A stretch of 64,000 nt of DNA from Astrocystis sublimbata (GCA_022453515.1 JAJNNY010000032.1:248001-312000); one strand, 5' to 3'; shown: positions 22,686 to 36,000, counted from the first letter of the stretch. Made by a program: numbers and translations. The notes: generated by a model from the sequence alone, not told the origin.

Positions 22686-24220
22686 CCTCCATCGACGTAT
22701 GGGGGCTCCTCGGGGCTCCTCTGTGGTGCGCTACGCACTCCCCGGAGGACTCCGTGATCTCGAACAGATAGTGAGACTTCACAAGGGTCTGTCTAACATT
22801 AAACTTTGAAGGGTGTCGAGTTCTTGGAGGAGGTACAGGTACCGTACTGGAAGTACCCAGGCGGCGCTAGTAGAGACCCCGATCCTTAACCAAATCAGGG
22901 GTCCATTACCAACCCTTTTTCTCACGCGCGAGAGGGGGAGGGGCCAACGAAGAACCATGTAACCAGCTCTAGTTGGTCCATTCCCGCCTGGACAGGATCC
23001 TCGATTCCTCGAGTAGAGAGCAATCCCCCGAGGGCACTCGAACAACATCGTCAGCGTAGAAAGGCTGCTGGGATTGTTATCTACTGCCGGTACGGCACAT
23101 ACATCCTCGACCAAGGAAGGCCTTTACTCAGCAGGCAGCCCGTACCAAGTAAGTTCCCGTAGTCGATAGATTTCCAAGTTTGTTCGAGCCATACGTATGC
23201 GTACACACGAGAGCCAGCCCCACGGACCTACTGTACGCCCAATCTCTGACTACCATATTTAGTACACCTTATCTAGCAGGTAAGAGAACGGCTCGGCCTT
23301 CTTCTGCACACGGGCTGTTTTGCGGAATTACTTATCGGCTTGATCTGTCCCTTGCTGAATTGCCCACGTTCTGCTAGCGGCTTGCCTGCTGCATCGTCAT
23401 CCTCATTGCCCAACTTCACACCTCCATATCTCTGATCTCTGAGGTTGTCTGCTAATCGGCAAAACACAAGGGACAAGTGACTGGAAGAGCTTGGTGCTTC
23501 GTTTCGTGACCCTGCGGCCATTCATCTTGATCTTTTCGTGATCCCGCCGTCATTAGTGAGACATCTGGTATGTGTGTCCAGCATAGTACAGAATGGCTCT
23601 TCGTAAGCCTTTTTGCTGCCCCTCTCCACGCAGATGCTCAGTGGCTTTCTTGCCACTCGGTATTCTGTCCTGCCCCTCATTGGCACCACACGGCACCACA
23701 ATGCGATTCCTCACCAGTACACTACACCACCACTGCCTAGGTTTCGTCGAAGAGTTACCTAGTTGAGCCTTGCCTATGTACATCATTTTGCGCTGAGCCC
23801 ATCTTCCCTGTCCCTCTCATTCCTTCTCATCCTGTTCCCCAAATACTTACACACCAGCTGCTACGCGACTGCTTTTACCCAGCTGGATCATGCGCCTCGT
23901 CCTCCTGATCGACAACACTGACCTCTACGTAGTTTCGGCGCTTCTGTCGGCCTTGCTCTCGCAGTCATCCACATACCCGGCACATCCACTCCTTCCGTTA
24001 TAGGTACTTCACCTCACGGAACATGAAGACGCCTTGATCGAGACCTTACTCCCATCGCATCTTCTAACATCTTTCCCAGCCAGCAAGGCTCACTTCTGTG
24101 GCCATCTTCGGCACAAGGAATCAACAGCGCTTTGTGATCGCTCAGCGCCTCCGTTTGCGCGCACACATCCGTGTGTTCTTGTGTGAGCTCCCACGCTGGT
24201 TGGTCGGCAACTGAACTTTG
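22686..24220. other. Intergenic region and upstream leader of the SET gene
   Basis: Immediately after the foldback is a GGGGCTCCTC direct duplication (about 22,707-22,726) followed by a GTGCG-CTA-CGCAC small hairpin near 22,727-22,739. From about 23,780 to 24,200 the plus strand is C/T-rich, consistent with a promoter and 5' leader of the SET-domain gene. No coding sequence supported. Confidence 0.45.
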
Positions 24221-25900
24221 ATGCGCCCTGCCATCATGGCTGATTCGGAAGAAGAGGTCGACACTCGAATCGAGTCCCTCTTAATACAACGTCAACAATT
24301 GACCGACGAACTGATCGCCAACCCTTACGATATAATACTCTATTTGAAGCGTGCACTTGTTTATTCTGACCTTGGATACCCCGACCTGGCCTCTGGAGAT
24401 GCGTACCGAGCGCTGCTCCTCACGGACGAGGTTCTCAACGACGGCTTCGAGTACCATGAGATAGCCGTCGAAACTTTGAGGAAATATGCGAACGGGACCA
24501 TTGTTGATGTTTTCGACCACGGGGCCCTGTCAGAAGATGGAGTTCGTTTGGCCGGCTCCGAATCGCGGGCCGACCCTATTGCTCTGGCATCGCTTGCGTC
24601 TATCCGTTGCTTTCAAATCCTGGCGCTAAGTCTTCTGTTGTGCGGATGCTTGAAAAGCTCCTACGAGTTTTGCGTACGAGGGCTCGCTGTGTCGCCGGGT
24701 AACGCAGAATTAAAGAATACGATGAACTACATTCAAACGGTCGGCGGACGAAGGATGCGTGGTGAAATAACAGGCCCTAATGATCTTCCGGACTGGGGGA
24801 TGGTACGTCGCGAAGTCTATCCCTGGAACAATTACGAGCCCGATCGATTCTCCGATGTATCCTTGGACTTCTTGAATAGGGAACTGGCGCAAATGGCTCC
24901 GAAATGCTGCGTGAAAGTCTCCCAGCTGCCAATCCTTCTCGGCGGCGCTAGCGATACGGACAGTTACGAAATTATACCTACTTGCAACCAACTCGGGGTC
25001 TTTGCAAAGGAGGATATTGCACCAGGAGAGAACGTGTTGATCGAGTACTCTCTTGTGACGGCCAACAACCGCCTGAAGGACGCAGTCTGTGATGCTTGCA
25101 GCAGCGAGCTCCCGGGGCTAGGACCAGATTCCAAGGCTGTCAATTGTCCGGAGTGCTACGATACCGTCTTTTGCGACCAAGTTTGCTTCGAAAAAGCCCA
25201 GCAGCTTTATCACCCAGCCGTCTGTGACAAGGACGTGGACTCAGTTGCCAAGGACCCAGAGGCGAGGGAGGCAGACGAAACGCTTCATCTACTATTGCTT
25301 GCGCGCGTCTTGGCCATGGCGGCCCATCAAGGCATACACCCCCTGGATGTCAATCAGATCAAATATATATGGGGAGATTTCGTTGATTCAAAGGCCAATG
25401 AAATCGATCTCTCACCCAAAGCGGGGGCGCCGCCTGAATGGACTCTCCCTTTCTCCTTTAAATACAACATAGAAACACCATTCCACATACTCGAAAAGAT
25501 GGACATTAACATCTATGAAGCTTTGGCTCATCACGACATCTGGGTCTTTAATACATTGTACAGCAAGTTCCGGGGTACGGCATCAGCTAGGAAGAACCCG
25601 AGGGATGGCCGACCAGACGTGGCTGCAGTACACCCGTTCTGGTGCCTCGCCAATCACGACTGCAACCCCAATGTGACGTGGGAATGGGGCGGCAAGATGG
25701 TATTACGAGCATGTGAGACGCGTGTTGTGGGCAACGTTGAGGGGGGTATTAAGAGCGGAGAGGAGATTCTCAACCATTACTGTGATGTCCAACTTCCGGT
25801 TCAACAGCGCAGGGAGTGGGCGTGTGGCAGCCTCGGTGGCTGGTGCATGTGCGAACGGTGTCGCAACGAGGCAGCTATAGACGCCCAATCCAAAGGGTGA
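24221..25900 (+). CDS. TPR/SET-domain protein with MYND-like zinc cluster (SMYD/SET5-like)
   Basis: Single exon, about 559 residues. The N-terminal half has helical, TPR-like segments (YLKRALVYSDLGYPDLASGDAYRALL, and a second around residues 125-165). The SET fold starts at about residue 255 (LGVFAKEDIAPGENVLIEYS). It is interrupted by a Cys/His cluster, CDAC-x16-CPEC-x4-FC-x2-C-x8-H-x3-C, resembling the MYND finger of SMYD enzymes. It resumes with HPFWCLANHDCNPNVTWEW (the NHxCxPN SAM/substrate motif) and GEEILNHYCD (catalytic Tyr region), then a post-SET Cys group (WCMCERC). It is therefore a probable protein-lysine methyltransferase, target unknown. A second ATG at 24236 (MADSEEE) has better context and may be the real start. 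Codon use is less GC-biased than in the 5-16 kb genes. Confidence 0.83.
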   Translation: MRPAIMADSEEEVDTRIESLLIQRQQLTDELIANPYDIILYLKRALVYSDLGYPDLASGDAYRALLLTDEVLNDGFEYHEIAVETLRKYANGTIVDVFDHGALSEDGVRLAGSESRADPIALASLASIRCFQILALSLLLCGCLKSSYEFCVRGLAVSPGNAELKNTMNYIQTVGGRRMRGEITGPNDLPDWGMVRREVYPWNNYEPDRFSDVSLDFLNRELAQMAPKCCVKVSQLPILLGGASDTDSYEIIPTCNQLGVFAKEDIAPGENVLIEYSLVTANNRLKDAVCDACSSELPGLGPDSKAVNCPECYDTVFCDQVCFEKAQQLYHPAVCDKDVDSVAKDPEAREADETLHLLLLARVLAMAAHQGIHPLDVNQIKYIWGDFVDSKANEIDLSPKAGAPPEWTLPFSFKYNIETPFHILEKMDINIYEALAHHDIWVFNTLYSKFRGTASARKNPRDGRPDVAAVHPFWCLANHDCNPNVTWEWGGKMVLRACETRVVGNVEGGIKSGEEILNHYCDVQLPVQQRREWACGSLGGWCMCERCRNEAAIDAQSKG

Positions 25901-27341
25901 TAGTTTGGGTAGGAAAACGGAAGTTCACCTCACCTCGCTCACCTACTATACGCGGACATCAAAACGACGGGAGAACAGGTGGCGCCGGCATTCCGTATCT
26001 TTGACAACACCACAGTTGTTTTAGGGAGAATGACTAGGTCTCTGCGAATCCGGTTCCCAGAGATCGCCGATATAAACAACACCATTCACCGGAGTCTGGG
26101 ATCTGGCTACAGCCGCAAGACACCCGGACGACAGGGGCTGTGGGACGAGCCATCAATCTACACCTCAAAGTTACCCGCGCCGCTACAACTCCCTACCTAC
26201 CTACACGATGTCCAACAACAGCGTCCTTAACAACAGATTTATGTGAGCCTTGGCACGGATGGTGCACGAGCAAGCAACTAATCTCCTTACGTACACGAAC
26301 ATGTCTTCATTCTCCAAACTCGACAATCTACCAAGAGATCTACAATGAAAATAAATAAAACGAAAAAAGCAACAAAACAAATAGGAAATAACAAGCAAAG
26401 CAGTTTCTGTCTTACTAGAGATGAACCCATCTGATGAAAAAAATGCACAAAAAGAAATGTTATATATGTTTTGGAAATCCATTTTTTTTGCTTGCCCACG
26501 TTACCAGACGGGACAAGCTAGATAGGCCAGATTTGTTCTAATTACATGACAGATTGATCAACCATTGCCTCAACTTACCTGGTAGAGTCCCAAGACTGGC
26601 TCTCTCGGTAGATAACGCTTTGAGGATCAAGCACCTGGCTAGTTTCGGACTCGACCAAGGCTTGCATTTGAATACAAGCACACACACCATCGTGGGTAAC
26701 CGCTTTAAGCGCCTTTATACCGCGAACCGGTCCGACGGGGTGCCAGCGAACATATCATGGACTGCAGTGTACAATTTCCGCGAGGTGAGTCAATAGAGAG
26801 GTCAGAGGTGGCCATGGCGTGCAAATTCGTGGGCTTGTTGCCAATCTACGCCTACATGGTCAGTTAATAGATGTCTGAGGTCAGCAATTATGGGTGAGCC
26901 AGAAAAGCCAAGCCGTGGGGGAGTCCAGGCACCACTGGCCTGAGGGCGAGGGGCACTGATACTGATGTCAGGTAACAAGATTCTGCTACGCTGAGCCTGA
27001 ATGCCGGTGAGGGCACTCACGCTAGGACGCTTCAAGGCTGATGGGGAATCTCTGCGGCCTCTGGTTGGTTACCAACTTTGAAAATACAATCACGTAGCGC
27101 GCAATCTCCGTTGGTCGCGTTTCCATTCGTTTGGTCCAGCCCTAGGCCCCCAGCAGGTACCTGCCCAAGGTACCACTCGAGCACTCGCAATAATCGAGCT
27201 ATCCACCACTGGCGGCCACATTCAATTCAACGCACCTCAACCAGCCATCCCGTCTCTGCCCAGTCCCGCGATACAAACGAAAATTTGCCCAACAGCCAGC
27301 GCCAGCCATCCCGACCGCACTGGACCACCAGATCAAACAAG
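25901..27341. other. Intergenic region
   Basis: 3' UTR of the SET gene and promoter of the mitochondrial SSB gene. AT-rich around 26,340-26,480 (A-runs such as AAATAAATAAAACG). The last 250 bases before 27342 are C-rich with GGTACC words near 27,156. No supported gene. Confidence 0.5.
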
Positions 27342-28065
27342 ATGTCTTTCCTCGCCCGCCGTCTCACAACCGCCGCGACCCCTCGTGTCCTCGCGAGCCG
27401 CGCATTCAGCTCTACCGCACCTCGCGATATTGCCAAGATCACCCTCGTCGGCAACCTGGCTGCGACGCCTGAGCTCAAGGCCACGAGCACCGGCCGTGAT
27501 GTCATCGAGTACGCTGTCGCGAGCACCGATGGCCCGCGCGACAACAAGCACACCTCGTGGTTCCGCGTAGCCACCTTCGCTGAGGAGGGCCCGAGACGGG
27601 ACTACCTGACCAGCTTGCCCAAGGGGTAGGATTCCCCCCCTCCTTGTTTTCTTGCTTGATGCTGCGTTCCAATGAGAACCAGTGGCATCAAAGCGATATG
27701 TCGCATATTTGCTGTTATGCGCAAATTGGTCTGCAGATCCTAGAGCGAGGGCGGATTTGCGAAGGGCTGCAACCAATGGTCCCGCGCAGAACCGCATCGG
27801 GACGGTTCACATCATGTTCTGTTTAATGGCAAGAAGCGTTGCTAACACTTCTTTCCAACAAAGGTCGACCGTCTTCGTGGAGGGCGATGCCATTATCAAA
27901 ACCTACACAGACAGCGATGGCAAGACCAAGTCGTCCATGAGCATCTACCAAAGTACGACTCCATGCCCCCTCCCCTCCCATCGCATCGCGATTCTATAAC
28001 CCATGCTCACACTAAGTGTAGGAAACCTCGAGGTCCTGCGCCGCGGCACTACTTCTACCGAGTAA
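27342..28065 (+). CDS. Mitochondrial single-stranded DNA-binding protein (Rim1 type)
   Basis: Three exons, 27342-27625, 27864-27952 and 28022-28065; the first intron is long for this window (238 nt). Frame is kept and the product is 138 residues. Residues 1-27 (MSFLARRLTTAATPRVLASRAFSST) form a mitochondrial presequence. The remainder is an OB-fold SSB domain: ITLVGNLAATPELK, GRDVIEYAVAST, WFRVATFAE, the LPKGSTVFVEGDA core, and a C-terminal strand NLEVLRR. Such proteins coat single-stranded mtDNA and support its replication and recombination. Length equals that of yeast Rim1 (135). Unlike bacterial SSB there is no acidic tail. The following gene is convergent, about 470 bp away. Confidence 0.92.
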
Positions 28066-28532
28066 ACGGGTCCGCTGTGACTGGGCGAAACATCACCACA
28101 TGAACGAACGGCCATTGATGCCCGACGATAGGTTGAGAACACCCTGTGATGTCAATCAACTCTTCGTCGTCGTCCTACCACACTCCACTCCACTAGACGC
28201 TTGTCTCATGTTCACCACGAGTTCTACGCAGGACTCAGAGGGGGGGGAATAGACGTTTGCCAATTTTTACTTTGGGTGTTTTGTATGAGGGACAACGGAT
28301 CTGGGACGCTGTAATGATAGGATTAGAGTGGAATACCCCCGCCAATATGATAACGTGAAAATCACCAGAGCAATATCACGTCACATCTTGGTCTATTCTA
28401 GGTATATAAGTAATATCATCGCCAGGCGCCGCCGCCGGAGGATACATGAAAGTCTGGCGCATGCGACTCCAATGTTTTGCGCAAGTCAAAACTACCTAGG
28501 CAGTTTCCTCGCTTCTAAGCCAATATCCTAGA
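28066..28532. other. Convergent intergenic region
   Basis: 3' ends of the SSB and glutathione synthetase genes. An 8-base G run occurs near 28,241. No gene seen. Confidence 0.6.
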
Positions 28533-30305
28533 TTAGACCAACGCGCAGCTATCCATACAGCCAAATCCAGCAGCGACACCGCCCTCCTCGCTCTGGTCAC
28601 CCTTGGTACGCAGCAAATATCCGACCTGATCGTTATGCGAGATGGTCTTCGCCTGCTGATCCCATAGGCACGTCCCGTAGATGCCCAGCTCGCAGATAAC
28701 ACCGCCGTGCTCCAACTTGCCATTGCGCAAGATAGTGTTGGACACGGGCGGGGGCGTGATCAGCTCCATGAGGATATACGACGGCCAATGGGCCTCGGGC
28801 ACGCCCCTCAGAAACTCCGGGATCGCGCCGCGGTACACGTTGTTCCCGCCGCCCTCGCGCTGCGGCTTCAGCACGTAGCCTTTGCAGAGCGCCGGGTCTG
28901 TTGCGATCTGTCGCGCCTTGAGACCTGCTTCGCTCGTGTCGAGGGGGTAGATGTTGGTGAAGGTAGCAGAGAGAGCAGAGAGAGAGGAGGATGAAGTGTC
29001 TGCGGAGAGATAGCGCCCTAGCACAGACGGGTTCGACGGCGTCTCGGGCGTCGCCAGGACCTGCTGCACCTTTTTGGTGCCGGCGATCTGCGTCAGGATC
29101 GACGGACACTTGATCGCGGCCGAGCGCTCGAGGTGGTATCGCGACTCCCACGCGTCGGGGCCGACGTAGTCGCCGGGCCCGTACCCTGAGCGCATGTAGA
29201 TCACGGCGACCTCGAAGGTGTGCGCGACGAGCTGTGGTGGTGTGTATAGAAGCTCGCGGCCCTCGCCATCTGCGAGACGCGTGTGCTGCTGCATCTGGGA
29301 GAAGGGTAGCCGGAAGACGGGGACTACGGGATCACGGGAGGATTGCAGAGAGTACTCTAGGTGCTTCTGGTCGAAGATGTTGCGCTCTCCGTCTTGCACG
29401 AGGAAGATCACGCATTTGGAGTGATTAGTGCGAGGGGCGCCGTAGCTGATGAAGGCTTCGCGGATCCCGGAGGCGAGGCCGGCTGCGCTGGCGTTGGGCG
29501 GTAGGGAGAGGGAGTCCCTGGCTATTGGGTTGGAGAGTAAGGGGTACTCGGTTGATGAGAGATGTCTGGGGTCGAGTTAGAATATATCATAATGAAGGAA
29601 AGGGGTATATATGTGCGGGCTACTGACTGGTGGAGCTGCGAGGTTTGAGATGAGAGACCTCCGAAGGACGAGGCGATGGTGTTGAACTCGACCTGTTTCA
29701 CCTGTGGTCCGGAGCCAGCTGTGTCTTGATGGACCATGTAGTCGGACCTGAATAGGCCGAGACTTTTGTGCTATGTCTTGGTCAACATCTTGATCGTGAG
29801 AATAATACAGTAGAAAATTACATACTTGCACGTATCCCTCTTCTTTCACCCGTAAATGCACCTTCCAGAGTTCTGTGATAAAGTCATCACTGTCTCCTAT
29901 TCTGCAGCGCATTAGTTTCGAATATCACATCAATGCTCGACTCTATACAACCACCCTCATCACCATGCAGATTCCGGCGCATATCTATAAGCCGTGGTGT
30001 TGCAGAACGTACTCTTTCACCATTGCCGCCAGGAACTCCTCATCCTGGCTAATGGAGGCGTAGAGCTCATTGTACGCCTTCTGCACAGCAACCCCTTGCT
30101 CGAAGCAGACTTTCGGGAACGGGCTGGGGAACAGAGTGACCGGCACGGCGGTGGCCAGGATATTCTGAGAGTCGGCCTCGGCGGCTAGGACAGCAGGAGG
30201 CGGCCGCACCGTGAGGCCGTGGGCAAGCGCCCAGTCCTTGCTCACCTCTGTCAGCCTGGCCCCTTCGCTGGCCGTGATCTCGGGCGGGTAGTGTGTCATA
30301 GCCAT
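28533..30305 (-). CDS. gsh2: Glutathione synthetase (eukaryotic type)
   Basis: Four exons: 30305-30013, 29901-29826, 29770-29628 and 29565-28533; all GT-AG with matching phases, 514 residues. The enzyme ligates gamma-glutamylcysteine and glycine with ATP to form glutathione in the cytosol. Recognisable family blocks are SLGLFRSDYMVHQ, VKQVEFNTIASSFGGLS, VAVIYMRSGYGPGDY, ERSAAIKCPSILTQIAGTKK, the Gly-rich ATP lid KGYVLKPQREGGGNNVY, ILMELITPPP, and the C-terminal VAAGFGCMDSCALV. The substrate-binding and ATP residues in these blocks are all present. Length is slightly above the usual 475-500 because of a Ser-rich loop (SADTSSSSLSALS). The start MAMTHYPP could also be the second Met, two codons in. 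Confidence 0.95.
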
Positions 30306-33095
30306 GGAGTGGTGATTTTGTAGAGTTCGACTTTCTTGTTTTGAGATGTAGGTAGTAGGTATTATTCCCGTCAATATCGGGTGGGAGTGGTGTAAGATAA
30401 GGCGGAGTTCGGGACTCCTCCCAGCTCTTGGTCTCGGTGATATGTTAGATATGAACAACCGCCGAACAGCCCTGATGTTAAGTAGGCAGCTTTTGAAAAA
30501 CAAAAACACTTTCACAATGAAGCAAGTTCTTGGGATTTCTTCCGCCTGTTTTTGGACAAATGGGATCTTAAAAGGGATGTGACACAGGTGAACCTCATCG
30601 GTATCGGACGGTGACTAGACGTGATGGCATGCTTTTATTTAGTCATCGTCGCTTAGGAATCAACATCCCATGTTGTACCGAAGAGACCCGCCAAGAACGC
30701 TAAAATATGGAAGGTTCCGGCCACTCCCTACCACAGATATTCATTGTTGGTCCCTGGTTATTGATTATATATTCAAATTGCACACAGGTGACGATACCTC
30801 TAGAGCCAGATAGGTAGAACGTTGGTGTCTAAGTGAGTGATCTGGAAGTAACCTAAGCATAACAATGTGGGCATGTGATAAGGCCGGTGAAACATCCTGA
30901 TACATCCTACCATGCAGTAGTACCTGCTCTGATATGAATATGCCTACAATACACATTTTCTGCTAATTTGGAGGGGAATGGAAGGCAGGGTTAATAGAAA
31001 CGTGGAAATTAGATAAGTCCATTCTGCGGGTGGCATTTGGACGGCTGGATTACCCCGCCAGTTGCCCCTCATCCCCATCTGATTGTTCACGTCCACGGTT
31101 ACAGGCATGACACAGGCGTGACAGGGTGACAGGTACAGTGGATGGCTAGCGCACCAAGGCAACCCCACAGACATGGGGTGTTTCCATCCAATGTGCGTAG
31201 CGATAAGTATACCTGTACATGTATTCTTGACGGTGCCTCGGGTGCCACAGATCTTGTCTTGCCTTACCTTGTTCCTCGATGTGTAGCATAGCATAGTGTG
31301 AAGAATTTCTAAGTTCCCATCTGTTTCTTGTGATCAGCAGTAGTCCATCCATAACAAAGCCCAAGGTGTAGATAGGCCTCGAAGATACCTGTTTAGGTTA
31401 CCTAGGTGGGCAGGTACGTGTATGGGGCAGGCTTAGCTGCAGGTAATAAATCTAGAAAGTCACGTGGAGCCAAAGGAAATCCGCGTCGCGACAGAGAGAG
31501 ACCAGATGGGCTCCCAACATCCATCTCCACGCGTTTACCCTAACTCCAGGGTAGGTCCTCATGAAAGAACGGCGATTCTAAAACCAATGGTCACATGCAT
31601 TGAGGCAAAACTGATAGCAGCTGTCTTGAACCATCAACTTTGGTCACACAGAACATAGCATAATGTATCTCTCACATGGGGGAAATTCAAGCATTACCTA
31701 CTTGCCTAACAAATTCTCAATAGCCCGCAAGATATGGCTTTCAAATGATGCAGTTTTTATAAAGCCTTGATACCTGTGACGGCCCGGGGTTAATAGCTCT
31801 GCTTTTACTTCCGAGCTTCTCTTCTAGAACGTTGGAAAGCACGACGGAATTGGCACTTGCAGCTGTAACTGCCTCACGTTAAGGGTAAACGTTTATGTAC
31901 CTCCTTCCCCAGTTCAAGTAAAAAGTACGTACCTAATCCACCCTCAGGCAGTCTTCAACTTGAACTTGGAACCTTTAATTTCTCGAGTCTCAGCATCAAT
32001 ATCTACCTACTGGTGCCTTCATTGATTTACCTATTCGGCCGTTATTTCACTCAGGCATGCCCAAGGCACCTGACCAGCAAGACCCTGCCCGTGTCCTTCC
32101 ATTTATAACCCGGTCGCGACCAGCAGTACATGAAACCTAGAATCTATCCCCAGCAATCAGCCATCACACCTGCAGCGCCTCACGCCTCAGCACCTAGCAA
32201 CCTCAGCCCGCCCAGATACGCACCTCGCTCTGCCATCCATCTGTGCGCACACCCACGAGTCCATCTTCGTAACATCTCCTGGTCATTTAGGCTGGCGAGC
32301 TGTTTTTACCAATTTGATCCTGCCTACTTAGACAGCTTATTGCTGCTTGTCGCCTTGGCATTTCATATTGCAGCAGCTGAAGGCATTTCTGCGTCTTCGG
32401 CTGGGTAGCCCTCGGCCACTCCACGTGCAGTTTTCACCGATGTGTTAATGCCATTCTACCGTCGCAATCTTCTCATCATTATCGCCTTTCCTCTCCTATT
32501 ACTGGGGAATCCTTCTGCTCTACGGAAATGCGCCGGTCCCTCCAGATACTCCCAGGTACACACATGCCTTGATAGGTGATTCTCTACCCGCACGACTCTG
32601 AACAATCTACCTAGGTACTCGTGCATATTCACAAATCGTTGCACCTACCGGGCTACCTTAGGTGCCTCGTCGCCCCCTCAATAACACCTATGAACAACAC
32701 TGCAGCACACGAGGAAATTCCCACATACATACATCAAGGACACACTTGACCTTTTCGCTCTACTCAGGTTCTTCCTGAAGAGGTAAGCTTTCAATTTTGA
32801 TATCTTTCCCTTTCATGCTTTGTCTTGAAGTTCTATAAACTTCATTTCCCCTCTCCATCTGGCAGTGTCATTCTGTGGGTTTCTGTGCCTATTTTCGCAC
32901 ACTTATTATCAAAGCAAGGCACACCGAAGAAACTCAAAGACATAAGTCAATGGTAGCTGAATCAATACTGTTATACTTGGTCTGAGTTGCCCGATCCTGG
33001 ACATGCAAACTGACCAAACACACTGACTAGGTACCCACATTTTACCATTGCAGATGCTTGCCCAATGACAAGCTGGGAGAGACCTTGAACAAGAG
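30306..33095. other. Divergent intergenic region (glutathione synthetase / SNF2)
   Basis: About 2.8 kb. No coding potential is convincing. Exact TACCTAGGTA lies at 32608-32617 and TACCTAGGTG near 31,409. From about 31,900 the plus strand is C/T-rich, consistent with a long promoter or leader (over 1 kb) of the SNF2 gene, possibly with leader introns. The promoter of the synthetase must lie in 30306-30700; I saw no clear Yap1 element there. Confidence 0.5.
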
Positions 33096-36000
33096 ATGGA
33101 TGACCCATGGGGTTGGAGCGTTGATAGGGTGGTGCAAGAACTGTGCACCTCCAACCAGTCATGGCGGCAGGCCTCTACGCCACTGAGGCTGCCACCTGTT
33201 GAGAAGCTAGAACCCCTTATCCGAGCCAACGAGGTGGATGGGGAAGTTCTCCTAACGTACGACCCAACCGAATTATGTGCCGGTCTCGAGATCAAGATCC
33301 TCAAACACAAATCCACCTTGAGAAACGCCATTGAAGAGCTTCAGTCACGGAGTCATCGGTACCGCCTTCATCGGAAGCGTCGGGCTATCGACCTTGAGAG
33401 CGATGAAGACGAGAAAGTAGACCCGTCTCCACGGACTAGAGATGTGTCTCATACCAAACCACCTGATGCTGAAGCAATCCAGTTACCGACTGCCTCAAAC
33501 CAAACAGTCAAAGCTGAACAATCATCCAAGAGACGAAAAGTGGCTCCGACTCTTGTTACTGCAGAGATCGATATCACACGTAACAAAAACATCCCCACCG
33601 AGGCTGATACAGTACGCTCTGCTATAATCAATGATGCAGACCATGCCGAGGAGAAATTGCATGACGATGCTTACGATAAACCTTGCACTGGTGCTTACCT
33701 CGGCAGCAACTATACCATGAGATTTGATATTGTACCCCCCAATCGACTTCAATTCTCATGGCGTCTCTCTGAAGAAGACACGGAGATAAACATGGTCTCC
33801 GAGCCCCATCTCATCCCGGGACGCATGGCTCAGACTCACCGATTGATGAAACGTCACCTTCTTCGCGGGATCACATGGCCACGAACTAGGTTCTCAAAAT
33901 CAGATATTGTGCGTGGCTACGACGACCCGGCACACAACGAAATTCTCCCGCCCCTTGGCGAGTCTGACGACGACCTGGAGTTTGACTCTGATACGTGGAA
34001 GGAAATTGAACGCGACCGTCGTGAAGATCTCAAGAGAGAGGAGATGGAGTCGAAGAAGCCATCACCCAGAAAGCTGACTTCTGTTGAAGTGAAATCAACA
34101 TTTGACCGAGTTCTCGAGGAATTCGCCACTGACTGGAAAGAAAAGAAGCTTCCCAAAGAGGCGAATAAGGCAATCGTCATCTGGAATGCTGCAAGAATGT
34201 CTGGCTTGCGAGATGCAATAGGGAGAGCCAGAAAGGATCTACACGGTTTCGAGACCCGCATCGCAGAGTGGAGAGAAACCGTCTTGACAAATGAATACAA
34301 GGACGTGAAGGAATTGGAATCGGCTTTGGGTTCCTTTGAGCGGAGCGTCTTCGGCAGAGAGCAGCGCTCCTGGCTCATCGGCGTTCTTATGTCTCCCTCT
34401 GAACCGGCAAGGGTTAAGAGACCTCGCAAACAGAGAGAAAGGCACTCGAAATTGAAGCCTGCATTGGAAGATGATGAAGAGATCCTAACAAGCGACTCGG
34501 ACGACCTACGAGACTTCGTTGTTGACGACGAATCAGAGCTCTCGGCCGAGGGAGAGGGCGATGGGCCTCTTGCTACAGACGATGTCCATGAGATCGGAGA
34601 TGGGTTTTGTTACACTGAAGACCCTGAGGCCTCTGCTTCAGCCGATATGGAGTTTTCTGAAAGCCATCATGATGGGCCGCCTGAGCGGGAGAGGGCTGCG
34701 GTTCAAACCAAGCCGCCGCAGACCCCCGTAAAGCCTCCAACAATACCTTCAAAAGTAACGGAGCCTATTGTCATCGACTTGACAACACCTGAGAAACCTC
34801 GATGCATCATCAGCTACAAAGATGGAAAGCTAAGCTCGAAGGAAGTTCCTGCTATGGCCAGGAATACTTCCGACTCAACCCGTCTGCTTATGGGAACCTC
34901 TGACTTGACATCTGCGGAACAGAAAGTGGCCAAGGCGCTCGACACCTTAGAGCCCACATTCATGGACATAATTTTTACCATTGTCAACGAGGCTACGCCA
35001 AATAAGATTTGGAGTAGTTTTTTCCCCTCGACGCTCGACAAAGAGTGGCCCAAATGGCCACTCGACACGCATAGCAAGAAAGACGTATTCACTGCGTTCA
35101 CTCTAGTTCGCTTGTTCGAGATGCATCGGGACAATAAAGGCTACAAGATTTCGCGGTATAAGAATATGGATGATGAACAAAAGCAAAGAATCAGCGAACT
35201 GTATCACTCAAATCAAAACGAGTGGGATGCATTCATTCAGTTCCTCGGGCGGTTGAAGGATCGCTTTGAATGGAATGATGTGAGGGAGAGTGTTTCGAGA
35301 ATTCGCTCTGGTGCAACGAAAGAGAAAGCAGTAAAGGAAGAGGCAGACTCTTCGGACCTTACAGATGCCGACACAGATAGAGATGAGAACGTCGAAGATG
35401 AGGGACAGAGCCCAAGCGAGACGAGGAAGAAGGGGAAGAAGGGGAAGAAGGGGAAGAAGGGGAAGAAGGGGAAGAAGAAAAAGCGCAAGCGAGTTGCTCG
35501 TGACGCCGAAGCAGCTAAGGTGCGAGAGCAAGACCACGTTGGCGCTGCGGAGCGGGAAAGCAGACGTAAGCTTCTCCGAGAAAGACTTGTCACAGAGGGT
35601 AGTATGGCTTTGGGCAGTCAACAAGGGAGCATTATTGTCAATGAAAGCAAGGGAGACGACCAAGGGTTCATTTACATTAATGATGAAATTGCCCGTCGAA
35701 TCAAGGAACACCAGGTAGCAGGAGTAAGATTCATGTGGGATCAACTCGTCGTTGCCAAGAACAGGCAGGGCTGCCTGCTGGCGCATACAATGGGGCTTGG
35801 GAAGACCATGCAAGTCATCACTTTGTTGACAACCATCGGTCAAGCCTCTACATCTGACGACCCATCAGTGTCTTCCCAAATCCCAGAGAACATGCGCGAG
35901 TCGAGAACTTTGATACTTTGCCCAGCGACTCTTGTCAACAACTGGTTAGATGAGATGCTAAGCTGGTTGCCTGAGGATCACCAACTTGGCGATATCTTCA

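Noticed and set aside
35426..35470. GAAGAAGGGG tract considered as a non-coding microsatellite
   Set aside because: It is inside the SNF2 frame and in multiples of three, so it is a coding repeat.
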